Below are positions 54,296-63,664 of a DNA stretch of 64,000 bases, in pieces. The translations under genes and the position numbers were made by a program. This stretch comes from Streptomyces sp. WP-1 (GTDB taxonomy: Bacteria > Actinomycetota > Actinomycetes > Streptomycetales > Streptomycetaceae): the NCBI RefSeq assembly GCF_030450125.1, contig NZ_CP123923.1, positions 4,774,001-4,838,000 of the forward strand. The letters run 5' to 3'. The notes under the pieces were generated by a model. That model saw only the letters and a program-made list of their open reading frames with translations. It was not told the origin of the DNA and did no database searches. The first letter of the stretch is position 1. Each line of letters opens with the position of its first letter.

Positions 54296-57200
54296 GTGTC
54301 CACCGCAGTCCAGCGAACCGGGGCCCGTACCTCGATGTCCGTGCACAGCCATACGGCAGCCCAAGACCCGGCCGCCGCAGCAGCGTTCGACCCAGCCCGC
54401 CAGGCGGCGTTCGATCCGGCCCGCCCACCCGAGTTCCCGCGTCACGTCGTCACCGCCGTCCTCGTCTCCCACGACGGCGCGCGCTGGCTGCCCGACGCGC
54501 TCGCCGGGCTGCTCGGCCAGGAACGCCCCGTCCAGCACGCGGTGGCCGCCGACACCGGCAGCGCGGACAACTCCGCCCAGCTGCTCGGCGAGGCCCTCGG
54601 CGACGCGGGCGTGCTGCACCTCGCCCGCCGCACCGGCTTCGGCCAGGCCGTCGAGGAGGCGAGCCGCGCGGTCCCCGTCCTCACCCCGGACGAGCTGCCG
54701 TACCTCAAGCGCCCCAGCGGCTGGGACCCGGTCACCCGCACCTGGCGCGACGACGCCTACGACCTGCCCGAACTGCCCCACGGCGAACCGGTCCAGTGGC
54801 TCTGGCTGCTGCACGACGACTGCGCACCCGAACCCGACGCCCTCGCCCAGCTGCTCCGGGTCGTCGAGAACGAACTCGAACTGGGCCGCGACGACGTGGC
54901 GATCGTCGGCCCCAAACTCCGCGGCTGGTACGACCGCAGGCAGCTGCTGGAGGTCGGCGTCTCCATCGCCGACTCCGGCCGCCGCTGGACCGGTCTCGAC
55001 CGCCGCGAACAGGACCAGGGCCAGCACGACCACGTCCGTACCGTGCTGTCCGTCTCCACGGCCGGCATGCTGATCCGCCGCGACGTGTTCGAACAGCTCG
55101 GCGGCTTCGACCGCCGGCTGCCCCTGATGCGCGACGACGTGGACCTGTGCTGGCGCGCCCATCTCGCCGGCCACCGCGTCCTGATCGCCCCCGACGCGGT
55201 CGTCCGGCACGCCGAGGCCGCCTCCCGCGAGCGCCGCGCCGTGGACTGCGTGGGCCGCACCGCCGCCTCCCCGCACAAGGTCGACAAGGCCGGCGCCGTC
55301 CACACCCTGCTCGTCAACACCCGTACCGCCGCGCTGCCCTGGGTGATGCTGCGGATCGTCCTCGGCACCCTGCTGCGCACCGTCGCCTACCTGGTCGGCA
55401 AGGTCCCGGGCCAGGCCGTCGACGAGATCCGCGGCCTGCTGGGCACCCTGCTGCGCCCCGAGCGGATCATCGCCGCCCGGCGCAGCCGCGGCACCCCGCG
55501 GATCGGCAAGGACGAACTACGCGCCCTCTTCCCACCGCCCGGCGCCACCATCCGCGTCACCGTGGAGCAGTTCGCGGGCAACTTCACCGGCGCCTCCGAC
55601 ACCGACACCACGGCCGGCCGGCACGGCGGCGCCGTGGAATCCGGCCCCGGCGGCGACGACGCCGACTTCCTGGAGGTCGAGCAGTTCGTCCGCCTCAAGC
55701 GGATCGCCCGCAGGCCCGGCCCGGTGCTCTTCCTCGCCCTCCTGGTCATCTCCCTGGTCGCCTGCCGCGCCCTGCTCACCGGCGGCGCGCTCGGCGGCGG
55801 CGCCCTGCTGCCCGCCCCGGCGGGCGCCGGCGACCTGTGGTCCCGCTTCGCCGCCGCCTGGCACCCGGTCGGCGCCGGCGGCACCCCCGCCGCACCGCCG
55901 TACCTCGCCATCGTCGCGACTCTGGCCACCCTGCTGTTCGGCTCCGCCGGAGTCGCGGTCACCGTGCTGCTGGTCTGCTCGGTGCCGCTCGCCGGAATCA
56001 CCGCCTACTTCGCCTCCCGGCCACTGGTCACCTCCCGGCTGCTGCGCGCCTGGGCGGCCATCGCCTACGCCTTCCTGCCCGCCACCACCGGCGCCCTGGC
56101 CGGCGGCCGCATCGGCACCGCCGTACTCGCCGTACTGCTGCCGCTGATCGCCCGCGCGGGCATCGCCGCGAGCGGCCTCACCAGCCGCACCGGCGCCCGC
56201 GGCAGCTGGCGCGCCACCTGGGCGTACGCGCTGCTGCTGACCGTCACCACCGCCTTCACCCCGATCATCTGGTCCGTCGCGCTGATCCTCGGCCTCGGTG
56301 TGCTCGTGCTGCGCCGCGCCGACCTGATCGCCCACGGCCTGCGCCTGCTCGTCCAGCTCGGCACCCCGCTGCTGCTCCTCGCCCCCTGGTCGCTGACCCT
56401 GCTGCCGACCGGCTTCTTCAAGGAAGCGGGCCTGGCGTACGGCGCCTCGTCCGCCTCCGCGCTCGACCTGCTCGGCGCCAGCCCCGGCGGCCCCGGCACC
56501 ATGAGCGGCGTGCTGCTGCTCGGCATCGTGCTCGCCGCCCTCGCCGCACTGCTGCGCTCCGAGCGGCAGCTGGGCATCCGCACCGCCTGGGTCGTCGCCC
56601 TGATCGGCCTCGTCCTCGCGGTCCTCGCCAACCGCTCCGCCTGGGCGGGCCCCGCCACCCTCGTCTACGGCATCGCCCTGCTGGCCGCCGCCGTCCTCGG
56701 CGCCGACGGCGCCCGCGCGCGCGTGGCCGAGCAGAGCTTCGGCTGGCGCCAGCCGGTGGCCGCCCTGATCGCGCTCACCGCCGCCGTGGGCCCGCTGCTG
56801 CTCGCCGCCGCCTGGATGTTCCGCGGCGCCGACGGCCCCGTGCAGCGCCGCGACCCGGCCCAGGTGCCCGCGTTCGTCGCCGAGGACTCCACCACCGGCG
56901 ACCGGGCCCGCACCCTCGTCCTGGACAGCGACTCCACCGCGCACGTCAGCTACACCCTGGTGCGCGGCGCCGGCGCCCGCATGGGAGACGCCGAACTCGC
57001 CGCCGCCGACGGGCAGAACGCCCGCCTGGACAAGGTCGTCGCCAATCTGGTCGCCGGCTCCGGCGCCGACCAGGCCGACGAACTCGGCGGCTTCGCCGTG
57101 CGCTACGTCCTCGTCCACAAGGGCGCGCCCCGCGACATCACCCGCGTCCTCGACGCCACCCCCGGCCTGGCCCGGCTCAGCCAGCAGAACGGCAACGCCC

Positions 57201-58099
57201 TGTGGCGCGTCGACCAGGAGGTCTCCCGCGCGGTCATCCTGCCCGCCGGCACCTCGGACTCCGTCGACTCCGGCAGCACCCGGCCGGTCGAGGCCGGACC
57301 GGTGGACATCCACACCACCGTCCCGTCCGGCTCCGACGGCCGTGTGCTGCGCCTCGCCGACAGCGCCGCCCCCGGCTGGACCGCCACCCTCGACGGCAAG
57401 CCGCTCACCCGCACCACCGTCGACGGCTGGGCCCAGGGCTTCCGACTCCCGGCCGCCGGCGGCCGGTTGGACGTCACCTACGACGCGCCGCTCACCCACA
57501 CCGTCTGGCTGTGGGCCCAGGGCGCGCTCGCCGTCGTCCTGGTCGTCCTCGCCCTGCCGGGCCGCCGCCGCGACGTGGACGACGACCTCCCCGAGGAGGA
57601 GCCGCCGCCCGCGGAGATCCCCACGGGCGAGGGCCGCCGCGCCCGCCGCCTGCGCGCCCAGGCCGAGGAGGAGGCCGCCGCGGAGACCCCCGCAGGGGAA
57701 GCGCCCGTAGGGGAGATGCCCGCAGGGGCGGCCCCGGAGGCGCCCCCGGCCCCGGCTCCTGCCGAACCCCAGATCCCGCACCAGCAGCCGTACGACCCCG
57801 CCTACGACGAGTCGTACGCCACCCCCTACGCGAACACCCCGTACCCCGGCTACGGCAACGACGCCTACCAGCAGGGCGGCTACGACCAGCAGGCGTACCA
57901 GGCCGACCCCTACGGCACGGCGTCGTACGACCCGTACGCCTACGGCGGCACCGCCGAGCAGCAACAGCAGCCGTACGACCCGTCGGCGTACCAGCAGCAG
58001 GTCTACGACCCGGCGTACGACCCCGCCCAGCAGGGCTACGACCCCGCCCAGCAGCCCCATGGCACCGGCAGCGAGCGCCCCGACGGGAGCCAGCAGTGA
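54296..58099 (+). CDS. Giant GT2 glycosyltransferase with polytopic membrane domain
   Basis: 1267 residues. A GT2 domain (about 48-330) shows VVTAVLVSHDGARWLPDAL, LLHDDCAPEPDAL (acidic metal site near 173) and LMRDDVDLCWRAHLAG (near 278). From about 475 to 1130 there are about a dozen hydrophobic helices with a large extracellular loop near 850-1090. The C-terminal about 150 residues are cytoplasmic, acidic, then rich in Tyr-Asp-Pro and Gln repeats (YDPAYD-like). It likely makes or exports a cell-surface glycan. It overlaps the next gene (GTGA). GTG 54296 is the assigned start. Confidence 0.87.
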   Translation: MSTAVQRTGARTSMSVHSHTAAQDPAAAAAFDPARQAAFDPARPPEFPRHVVTAVLVSHDGARWLPDALAGLLGQERPVQHAVAADTGSADNSAQLLGEALGDAGVLHLARRTGFGQAVEEASRAVPVLTPDELPYLKRPSGWDPVTRTWRDDAYDLPELPHGEPVQWLWLLHDDCAPEPDALAQLLRVVENELELGRDDVAIVGPKLRGWYDRRQLLEVGVSIADSGRRWTGLDRREQDQGQHDHVRTVLSVSTAGMLIRRDVFEQLGGFDRRLPLMRDDVDLCWRAHLAGHRVLIAPDAVVRHAEAASRERRAVDCVGRTAASPHKVDKAGAVHTLLVNTRTAALPWVMLRIVLGTLLRTVAYLVGKVPGQAVDEIRGLLGTLLRPERIIAARRSRGTPRIGKDELRALFPPPGATIRVTVEQFAGNFTGASDTDTTAGRHGGAVESGPGGDDADFLEVEQFVRLKRIARRPGPVLFLALLVISLVACRALLTGGALGGGALLPAPAGAGDLWSRFAAAWHPVGAGGTPAAPPYLAIVATLATLLFGSAGVAVTVLLVCSVPLAGITAYFASRPLVTSRLLRAWAAIAYAFLPATTGALAGGRIGTAVLAVLLPLIARAGIAASGLTSRTGARGSWRATWAYALLLTVTTAFTPIIWSVALILGLGVLVLRRADLIAHGLRLLVQLGTPLLLLAPWSLTLLPTGFFKEAGLAYGASSASALDLLGASPGGPGTMSGVLLLGIVLAALAALLRSERQLGIRTAWVVALIGLVLAVLANRSAWAGPATLVYGIALLAAAVLGADGARARVAEQSFGWRQPVAALIALTAAVGPLLLAAAWMFRGADGPVQRRDPAQVPAFVAEDSTTGDRARTLVLDSDSTAHVSYTLVRGAGARMGDAELAAADGQNARLDKVVANLVAGSGADQADELGGFAVRYVLVHKGAPRDITRVLDATPGLARLSQQNGNALWRVDQEVSRAVILPAGTSDSVDSGSTRPVEAGPVDIHTTVPSGSDGRVLRLADSAAPGWTATLDGKPLTRTTVDGWAQGFRLPAAGGRLDVTYDAPLTHTVWLWAQGALAVVLVVLALPGRRRDVDDDLPEEEPPPAEIPTGEGRRARRLRAQAEEEAAAETPAGEAPVGEMPAGAAPEAPPAPAPAEPQIPHQQPYDPAYDESYATPYANTPYPGYGNDAYQQGGYDQQAYQADPYGTASYDPYAYGGTAEQQQQPYDPSAYQQQVYDPAYDPAQQGYDPAQQPHGTGSERPDGSQQ

Positions 58100-59613
58100 A
58101 CCGCACCACCCTGTCCTTGATCGCCGGCACCACCGCGCTGGCCGCCGTCACCGCGGTCGCCGCGCTGGCCACCCCGTCCGCGTCCGGCGCGGCCGCGCCC
58201 GGCGCCGCCGCCCAACTGCCCGTCCAGCGCACCGGACTGCTGTGCCCGGCGCCCAGCGTGTCGGACATCGCGGACACGACGTACACCTCGTTCACGCCCG
58301 TCACCCAGGGCGCGTCGAGCGGCGGCAAGGCCCAATTCCAGGCCGCCCCCGAGCAGTCGGCGGACGGTACAGGCGGCACCCGGCAGGGGAAGGGCAAGGG
58401 CAAGGGCGGCAAGAGGTCGACCGCCGACCTGCCGGCGCTCACCCCGAAGGCGCCCGGCAGCCCGGTCACCGGCGACACCTCCGGCGCCGACACACCCGCC
58501 CTGATCGGCACCGCGGACGGGAAGTTGGCGCCCGGCTGGACCGTGCAGGAGACCACCGAGATCGCCGCCGGCACCGGCCGCGGCCTCCAGGGCGTCACCT
58601 GCACGCCCGCGGACACCGAGTTCTGGTTCCCGGGCGCCAGCACCGCCGCCAGCCGCACCGACTACGTCCATCTGACCAACCCGGACGACTCCGCCGCCGT
58701 CGTGGACGTCGAGCTGTACGGCAAGAACGGCGCGATCAAGTCGTCGCTGGGGGAGAACCTCACGGTCGCGCCGCACAGCAGCGAGCCGATCCTGCTGTCC
58801 ACGCTGACCGACGAGCGGCAGGACGACCTGACCGTGCATGTCAGCGTGCGCAGCGGGCGGGTCGGCGCGACGGTGCAGGCGCTGGACGACAAGGCGGGCG
58901 GCGACTGGCTGGCCGCGGCCGCCGACCCGGCCGGCAGCCTGGTGCTGCCCGGCATCCCGAAGGACGCCACCGACGTCCGCCTGATCGCCTTCACCCCCGG
59001 TGACGCGGACGCCGACCTCAAGATCCGCCTCGCCTCGCCCGACGGTCTGATCACCCCGGCGGGCAATGAGGAACTGCACGTCAAGTCCGGCATGACCACC
59101 TCGGTCGACCTCGGCCCGCTCACCCGCGGCGAGGCCGGTTCCCTGGTGCTGACCCCCACCGACGAGTCGGTGCCGGTGGTCGCCGCGCTGCGGGTGGTCC
59201 GGGGCAAGGGCGCGAACCAGGAGACCGCGTTCATCCCGGCCACCGCCCCCGTCGGCGCGCGCGCCACCGCGGCCGACAACAGCGCCAAGGGCAGCACCCT
59301 GACCCTGACGGCGCCCACCGCCACGGCCAAGGTCAAGGTCACCGCCTCGGCGGGCAGCGACGGCGGTACGGCGGTCAGCAGGACCTACACGATCAAGGCC
59401 GGCACCACCGAGAACATCGACGCCCCGGTCCCCGCCGGCGCCAAGGGCACCTACGCGCTGACCGTCGAACCCCTCACCACCACCCCCCTCTACGCCTCCC
59501 GCACCCTCACCTCCACCGACCCCTCCGGCTTCACCATCCAGACCCTGCCGAGCGACCGGGGCCTGGTCTCGGTCCCGAGGACGAGCGAGGACCTGTCGAT
59601 CCTCCAGAAGTAG
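58096..59613 (+). CDS. DUF5719-like secreted protein
   Basis: 505 residues. Signal peptide (LIAGTTALAAVTAVAALATPSASG), then an extracellular part of repeated beta-strands: TEFWFPGASTAASRTDYVHLTNPDD, VDVELYGKNGAIK, VAPHSSEPILLSTL and a late TLTLTAPTATAKVKVTA. A short Lys/Gly-rich segment (GKGKGKGGKR) lies near residue 100. No anchor is visible at the C-terminus. Translationally coupled to the giant glycosyltransferase, it is probably its extracellular partner. The DUF assignment is from memory. Confidence 0.75.
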   Translation: MNRTTLSLIAGTTALAAVTAVAALATPSASGAAAPGAAAQLPVQRTGLLCPAPSVSDIADTTYTSFTPVTQGASSGGKAQFQAAPEQSADGTGGTRQGKGKGKGGKRSTADLPALTPKAPGSPVTGDTSGADTPALIGTADGKLAPGWTVQETTEIAAGTGRGLQGVTCTPADTEFWFPGASTAASRTDYVHLTNPDDSAAVVDVELYGKNGAIKSSLGENLTVAPHSSEPILLSTLTDERQDDLTVHVSVRSGRVGATVQALDDKAGGDWLAAAADPAGSLVLPGIPKDATDVRLIAFTPGDADADLKIRLASPDGLITPAGNEELHVKSGMTTSVDLGPLTRGEAGSLVLTPTDESVPVVAALRVVRGKGANQETAFIPATAPVGARATAADNSAKGSTLTLTAPTATAKVKVTASAGSDGGTAVSRTYTIKAGTTENIDAPVPAGAKGTYALTVEPLTTTPLYASRTLTSTDPSGFTIQTLPSDRGLVSVPRTSEDLSILQK

Positions 59614-59706
59614 TCGTTCCTCCAGAAGCAGGGGGCAACCGGTCAGCAGTAGGGGGCACCCGGTCACCGTCCCCCTGACCTCACCTGACCTGCTCCGGCC
59701 CGCCCG

Positions 59707-60165
59707 TCAGGTGAACGGGCCCTCCAGCGTGAAGCGGTGCAGCCCCCGGGCGAAGGCCTCGGCCTCTCCCGGGGGCCACTCCGACAGGCTCGCCATGATC
59801 TGGGCGGCCAGCCGCGCGCGCAGCTCGGCCACGGCCCGCCGGCCCGGCTCGGTGAGGACCAGCAACTGGGCGCGCTGGTCGGCGGGGTCGGGCTCGCGCC
59901 GTACGAGACCGGCGTCCTGGAGCCGGGAGGCCCGGCGCGTGACGCCGGAGCGGTCGAGGCCCACCTCGGGTGCCAGGTCGGCCGCGCTGCAGGGGCCGAT
60001 CCGGGCGAGGGCGCTGAGGACGGGGTAGGTCAGTTCGTCCACCGCCTCGCCCATGCCCTCGGTCAGCTTCTGGTGCAGCCGCGCACGGGTGGTGCGCCGC
60101 AGCAGCACTCCCAGGGCGTCCGCGATCTCCTGCCCGACTTCGTTTTCCGTACGTGATGACTCCAT
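59707..60165 (-). CDS. MarR-family transcriptional regulator
   Basis: 152 residues. Winged-helix core: VLSALARIGPCSAADLAPEVGLDRSGVTRRASRLQDAGLVRREPDPADQRAQLLVLT (recognition helix and wing), flanked by dimerisation helices. MarR proteins are usually repressors that release DNA on binding small aromatics or on oxidation; there is no cysteine in the core, so ligand binding is more likely. ATG 60165 is the family-like start. It is divergent from the SnoaL-like gene, with two identical-form operators between. Confidence 0.92.
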   Translation of the reverse strand: MESSRTENEVGQEIADALGVLLRRTTRARLHQKLTEGMGEAVDELTYPVLSALARIGPCSAADLAPEVGLDRSGVTRRASRLQDAGLVRREPDPADQRAQLLVLTEPGRRAVAELRARLAAQIMASLSEWPPGEAEAFARGLHRFTLEGPFT

Positions 60166-60177
60166 GCCCGAAGAATA

Positions 60178-60235
60178 GCGTGCGCAGCGCACGCATTCGG
60201 TGCTACAGTCAGGGCGAAGCGTGCGCGGCGCACGC
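60178..60235. promoter_or_regulatory. Twin 17-bp MarR operators
   Basis: GCGTGCGCAGCGCACGC (60178-60194) and GCGTGCGCGGCGCACGC (60219-60235) are perfect palindromes around one central base and differ only at that base. Their centres are 41 bases (about four helical turns) apart. One abuts the MarR start codon; the other precedes the SnoaL-like gene, with a -10-like TACAGT (60204-60209) between them. Confidence 0.8.
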
Positions 60236-60263
60236 ATCTCGGATTCTTCGGAGAGGACCTGTC

Positions 60264-60656
60264 ATGACCCGCACCGGTATCGAGGCCGCCCTGACCGACC
60301 TGCTCTTCAACGGCGAGCTGACCCTTCAGGAGGCCGCCGACCGCCACTTCGCCCCGGAGTACCGCCAGCGCACGGACGGGGAGTGGGCGGACCGCGGCGA
60401 GTTCCTCGACCACATCGCCCACCTGCGCACCCTCGTCGCCGGCGGGCACGTCGAGGTCCACGAGGAGCTGTACGACGGCAGCCGGTACGCCGACCGGCAC
60501 ACCGCGCACATCACGAAGAAGGACGGCACGAGCGTGCAGATGGAGGTCTACGTCTTCGCCGACCTGGCGGCCGACGGCCGGTTCAGCCGCATCGAGGAGA
60601 CCACCCTGATGCTCCAGGGCTCCAGCGCGGACCGCGACCTGGGCAGCGCCCGCTAG
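60264..60656 (+). CDS. SnoaL/NTF2-like small protein
   Basis: 130 residues of the cone-shaped NTF2 fold: an N-terminal helix (GIEAALTDLLFNGELTLQEAADRHFAPEYRQRT), RGEFLDHIAHLRTLVAGG, then beta-strands VQMEVYVFADLAADGRFSRIEETTLML. Such proteins bind or isomerise hydrophobic small molecules. GAGAGGAC precedes ATG 60264. It is presumably repressed by the MarR protein through the twin operators. Substrate unknown. Confidence 0.82.
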   Translation: MTRTGIEAALTDLLFNGELTLQEAADRHFAPEYRQRTDGEWADRGEFLDHIAHLRTLVAGGHVEVHEELYDGSRYADRHTAHITKKDGTSVQMEVYVFADLAADGRFSRIEETTLMLQGSSADRDLGSAR

Positions 60657-60694
60657 TCATGTCCCCCGGAGGAGGGGAGGAGAGGTGCCCGGCC

Positions 60695-61150
60695 CTACTC
60701 CTCCCCGTACCGCGGATCCACCGTCTCCGGCGTCAGCCCGAGCAGCTCCGCGACCTGTTCCACGACCACCTCGTGGACGAGCGCCGCGCGCTCGTCCCGC
60801 CCCTTCGACCGGATCTCCACGGGTCGCCGGTACACCACCACCCGTGCCCGCCGCCCCTCCCGCGCCGGCGCGATCCCGCCGAGGGGCACCGCCTCGTCCT
60901 CCCACGGGGCGACCGGCTCCCGCCCCTCCGGGTGAGGCACCTCCAGCACCAGGAACTCCACCTCGGCGAGCTGCGGCCACCGCCGCTCCAGCCGGTCCAC
61001 GGAGTCCTGCACGAGATCCGCGAACACCTCCGCCCTGCTCGCCGCCAGCGGCACCTGCGGGGGTGCGATCGGCCCCCGCATGCCCCGCCCGTGACGATCA
61101 CGGCGACGGGGCCCGGGGCCTGCGGCTCGGGGCGGTACACGGTTGTCCAT
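60695..61150 (-). CDS. Zincin-like metallopeptidase-family protein with degenerate motif
   Basis: 151 residues from ATG 61150 (GTG 61153 is one codon earlier). Basic N-terminus, then AEVFADLVQDSVDRLERRWPQLAEVEFLVLEVP, VVVYRRPVEIRSKGRDERAAL and VHEVVVEQVAELLGL. The zincin motif HExxxH is replaced by HEVVVE: the second histidine is glutamate. A familiar actinobacterial family sits at this place next to a DUF3499 gene. It may have lost zinc-peptidase activity or use a different ligand. Confidence 0.75.
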   Translation of the reverse strand: MDNRVPPRAAGPGPRRRDRHGRGMRGPIAPPQVPLAASRAEVFADLVQDSVDRLERRWPQLAEVEFLVLEVPHPEGREPVAPWEDEAVPLGGIAPAREGRRARVVVYRRPVEIRSKGRDERAALVHEVVVEQVAELLGLTPETVDPRYGEE

Positions 61151-61444
61151 CACTGGTGAAGCGTAGTCCTCGGCCGCCCCGCCCGCCCGGCCGCACGCGC
61201 CAACCGGCCACCGGCGAATTCCTGCCGCGGGAGGACCGATCCGGCCAAGGTCCGGCTCATTTCGGCAGCTGACCCTGAATCCCTCAAGTCCCGGTAACTC
61301 AAGGCAATTGACCGTGTTTGTACCGACTCATGACCGGAAACAGTCCCTCCCGATCGCCTCCGACTCCCCCTCCGCGCAGCCCAACAGGGCTTGTTCGCAG
61401 GGGTATGTGGGGCGTCTCACAGCACGACACGGGGGAGTGACCTG

Positions 61445-61867
61445 GTGGAGAGTCGTCGCGGCCCGCTCAAGAGTGCGGTACCGTCCAACCTCGTGAGCCC
61501 TGTACGTCGCTGTTCGCGCACCGCCTGCGGCCGACCCGCCGTCGCGACGCTGACGTACGTCTACGCCGACTCGACCGCGGTCCTCGGCCCGCTCGCCACC
61601 TACGCCGAACCCCACTGCTACGACCTGTGCGCCGAGCACTCCGAACGCCTCACCGCGCCGCGCGGCTGGGAGGTCGTCCGTCTCCTCGACGGTTCCGCCC
61701 CCGCCCGCCCCAGCGGTGACGACCTGGAGGCGCTCGCCAACGCCGTGCGCGAGGCCGCCCGCCCCCAGGAGCGCGCGGCCGAGGCCGGCGGCGGAGCCCG
61801 CACCGCGGACCCCATGGAGGTGGCCCGCCGAGGCCATCTGCGGGTCCTGCGCTCCCCCGACAACTGA
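61445..61867 (+). CDS. DUF3499-family protein
   Basis: 140 residues. The N-terminal RRCSRTACGRPAVATLTYVYADSTAVLGPLA region and HCYDLCAEHSERLTAPRGWEVVRL show a likely zinc ribbon of four cysteines (CxxxxC...CxxxC) with flanking histidines. Conserved in actinobacteria upstream of manB; function unknown. GTG 61445 follows GGGGGAG; GTG 61493 would give a 16-residue-shorter form that also looks plausible. Confidence 0.82.
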   Translation: MESRRGPLKSAVPSNLVSPVRRCSRTACGRPAVATLTYVYADSTAVLGPLATYAEPHCYDLCAEHSERLTAPRGWEVVRLLDGSAPARPSGDDLEALANAVREAARPQERAAEAGGGARTADPMEVARRGHLRVLRSPDN

Positions 61868-62051
61868 CGGACGCCCACAGGGGGATGACGGACGGCCCCC
61901 GTAGGGACGGCCCCCGCGGGGAGGTCCGGAGCGCCACCCGCCCGCCACTCCTCCCGGTGACGACCGCGCGCTCCGCCGGTGTCCGCACACCTCCCCCTTA
62001 CCGCGGCCGGGTAGTTTGTGGGGGTCCAGAGAACTTCAGGAGGGCCCGGCC

Positions 62052-63416
62052 GTGACTGCTGATCTGTCGCAGATCGTGAAGGCGTACGACGTACGCGGAG
62101 TGGTTCCGGACCAGTGGGACGAAACACTGGCCGGGCTGTTCGGCGCCGCCTTCGCGCAGGTGACGGGCGCCTCGGCGATCGTCGTCGGCCACGACATGCG
62201 GCCCTCGTCCCCCGGCCTGTCCCGCGCCTTCGCGCGCGGCGCCGCGGACCTCGGCGTGGACGTCACCGAGATCGGCCTGTGCTCCACGGACCAGCTCTAC
62301 TACGCCTCGGGAGCGCTGGACCTGCCCGGCGCGATGTTCACCGCCTCGCACAACCCGGCCCAGTACAACGGCATCAAGATGTGCCGCGCGGGCGCCGCCC
62401 CGGTCGGCCAGGACACCGGCCTCGCGCAGATCCGCGAACTGGCCGAGAAGTGGCTGGAGTCGGGCGCCCCCGAACCAGCCGCCGAGCCGGGCACCCTCAC
62501 CTCGCGCGAGACGCTGGAGGACTACGCGGCGCACCTGCGCGCGCTGGTCGACCTGAGCGCGATCCGCCCCCTGAAGGTCGTCGTCGACGCGGGCAACGGC
62601 ATGGGCGGCCACACGGTGCCCACGGTCTTCGCCGGTCTGCCCCTGACGCTCGTGCCGATGTACTTCGAACTGGACGGCACCTTCCCGAACCACGAGGCCA
62701 ACCCGCTCGACCCGGCCAACCTCGTGGACCTCCAGAAGCGGGTCCCGGCGGAGGGCGCCGACCTCGGCATCGCCTTCGACGGCGACGCCGACCGCTGCTT
62801 CGTCGTGGACGAGAACGGCGACCCGGTCTCCCCGTCGGCGATCACCGCCCTGGTCGCCGCGCGCGAACTGGCGCGCAACGGCGGCGCGGGCATGATCATC
62901 CACAACCTGATCACCTCCCGCACGGTCCCCGAGGTCGTCCGCGAGAACGGCGGCACCCCGGTCCGCACCCGCGTCGGCCACTCCTTCATCAAGGCCGAGA
63001 TGGCCCGCACCGGCGCGATCTTCGGTGGCGAGCACTCCGCGCACTACTACTTCAAGGACTTCTGGAACGCCGACACCGGCATGCTGGCCGCCCTGCACGT
63101 CCTCGCCGCCCTCGGCGGCCAACAGGGCCCGCTGTCCTCGCTCGTCGCCCAGTACGACCGCTACACGGGCTCCGGCGAGATCAACTCCACCGTCGCCGAC
63201 CAGTCCGCCCGCCTCGCCGCGATCCGCGCCGCCTACGAGGACCGCGCCGACGTCACCCTGGACGACCTCGACGGCCTCACCGTCTCCACCCCCGACTGGT
63301 GGTTCAACGTCCGCCCCTCCAACACCGAGCCCCTCCTGCGCCTGAACGCCGAGGCGAAGGACGAGCCGACCATGGCCAAGATCCGCGACGAGGCCCTGGC
63401 GATCATCAGGGCGTGA
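62052..63416 (+). CDS. manB: Phosphomannomutase/phosphoglucomutase
   Basis: 454 residues of the alpha-D-phosphohexomutase family. It interconverts mannose-6-phosphate and mannose-1-phosphate. The catalytic phosphoserine is in MFTASHNPAQYNGIK, the metal loop in FDGDADRCFVVDENG, the sugar-binding loop in GGEHSAHYYF and the phosphate-binding site in NVRPSNTEPLLRLNAEA. AYDVRGVVP at the N-terminus is standard. GTG 62052 has AGGAGGG ahead. With the nucleotidylyltransferase at 47975 it supplies GDP-mannose for glycan synthesis. Confidence 0.94.
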   Translation: MTADLSQIVKAYDVRGVVPDQWDETLAGLFGAAFAQVTGASAIVVGHDMRPSSPGLSRAFARGAADLGVDVTEIGLCSTDQLYYASGALDLPGAMFTASHNPAQYNGIKMCRAGAAPVGQDTGLAQIRELAEKWLESGAPEPAAEPGTLTSRETLEDYAAHLRALVDLSAIRPLKVVVDAGNGMGGHTVPTVFAGLPLTLVPMYFELDGTFPNHEANPLDPANLVDLQKRVPAEGADLGIAFDGDADRCFVVDENGDPVSPSAITALVAARELARNGGAGMIIHNLITSRTVPEVVRENGGTPVRTRVGHSFIKAEMARTGAIFGGEHSAHYYFKDFWNADTGMLAALHVLAALGGQQGPLSSLVAQYDRYTGSGEINSTVADQSARLAAIRAAYEDRADVTLDDLDGLTVSTPDWWFNVRPSNTEPLLRLNAEAKDEPTMAKIRDEALAIIRA

Positions 63417-63560
63417 CCGGGCGCCCGGCGCCTACCCCGCCCCGCCCCGCTCTCCCGCCCCGGCCCACCGCTCGGGCCTCTCGGCGGAGCGATTCGGCCG
63501 GGCGGAAGGGCGGAGCCGGGACCCGAGACAGGACGCCGCGTCCCACCACCCCGGCTCCTG

Positions 63561-63664
63561 CCCGGCCGCCAAGCCCGGCCGCCAAGCCCGGCCGCCAAGC
63601 CCGGCCGCCAAGCCCGGCCGCCAAGCCCGGCCGCCAAGCCCGGCCGCCAAGCCCGGCCGCCAAG
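63561..63664. repeat. 13-bp tandem repeat, eight perfect copies
   Basis: Unit CCCGGCCGCCAAG, eight identical copies in a row (63561-63664) with no spacers, in the 438-base gap between manB and the Trm112-like gene. The rest of the gap is GC-rich with no other feature seen. Such arrays are slippage-prone; no coding or structural role is evident. Confidence 0.9.

Noticed and set aside
55517..58060. 847-codon minus-strand open frame
   Set aside because: It is the antisense of the glycosyltransferase gene; composition is Gly/Asp/Glu/Gln-rich with no domain and no ribosome site.
54187..58095. Long open frame upstream of the DUF5719-like gene
   Set aside because: It is an out-of-frame Arg/Pro-rich shadow of the giant glycosyltransferase; the real gene has a signal peptide at 58096.
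63561..63664. Possible CRISPR array
   Set aside because: Units are 13 bases, contiguous and without spacers; no cas gene is present.
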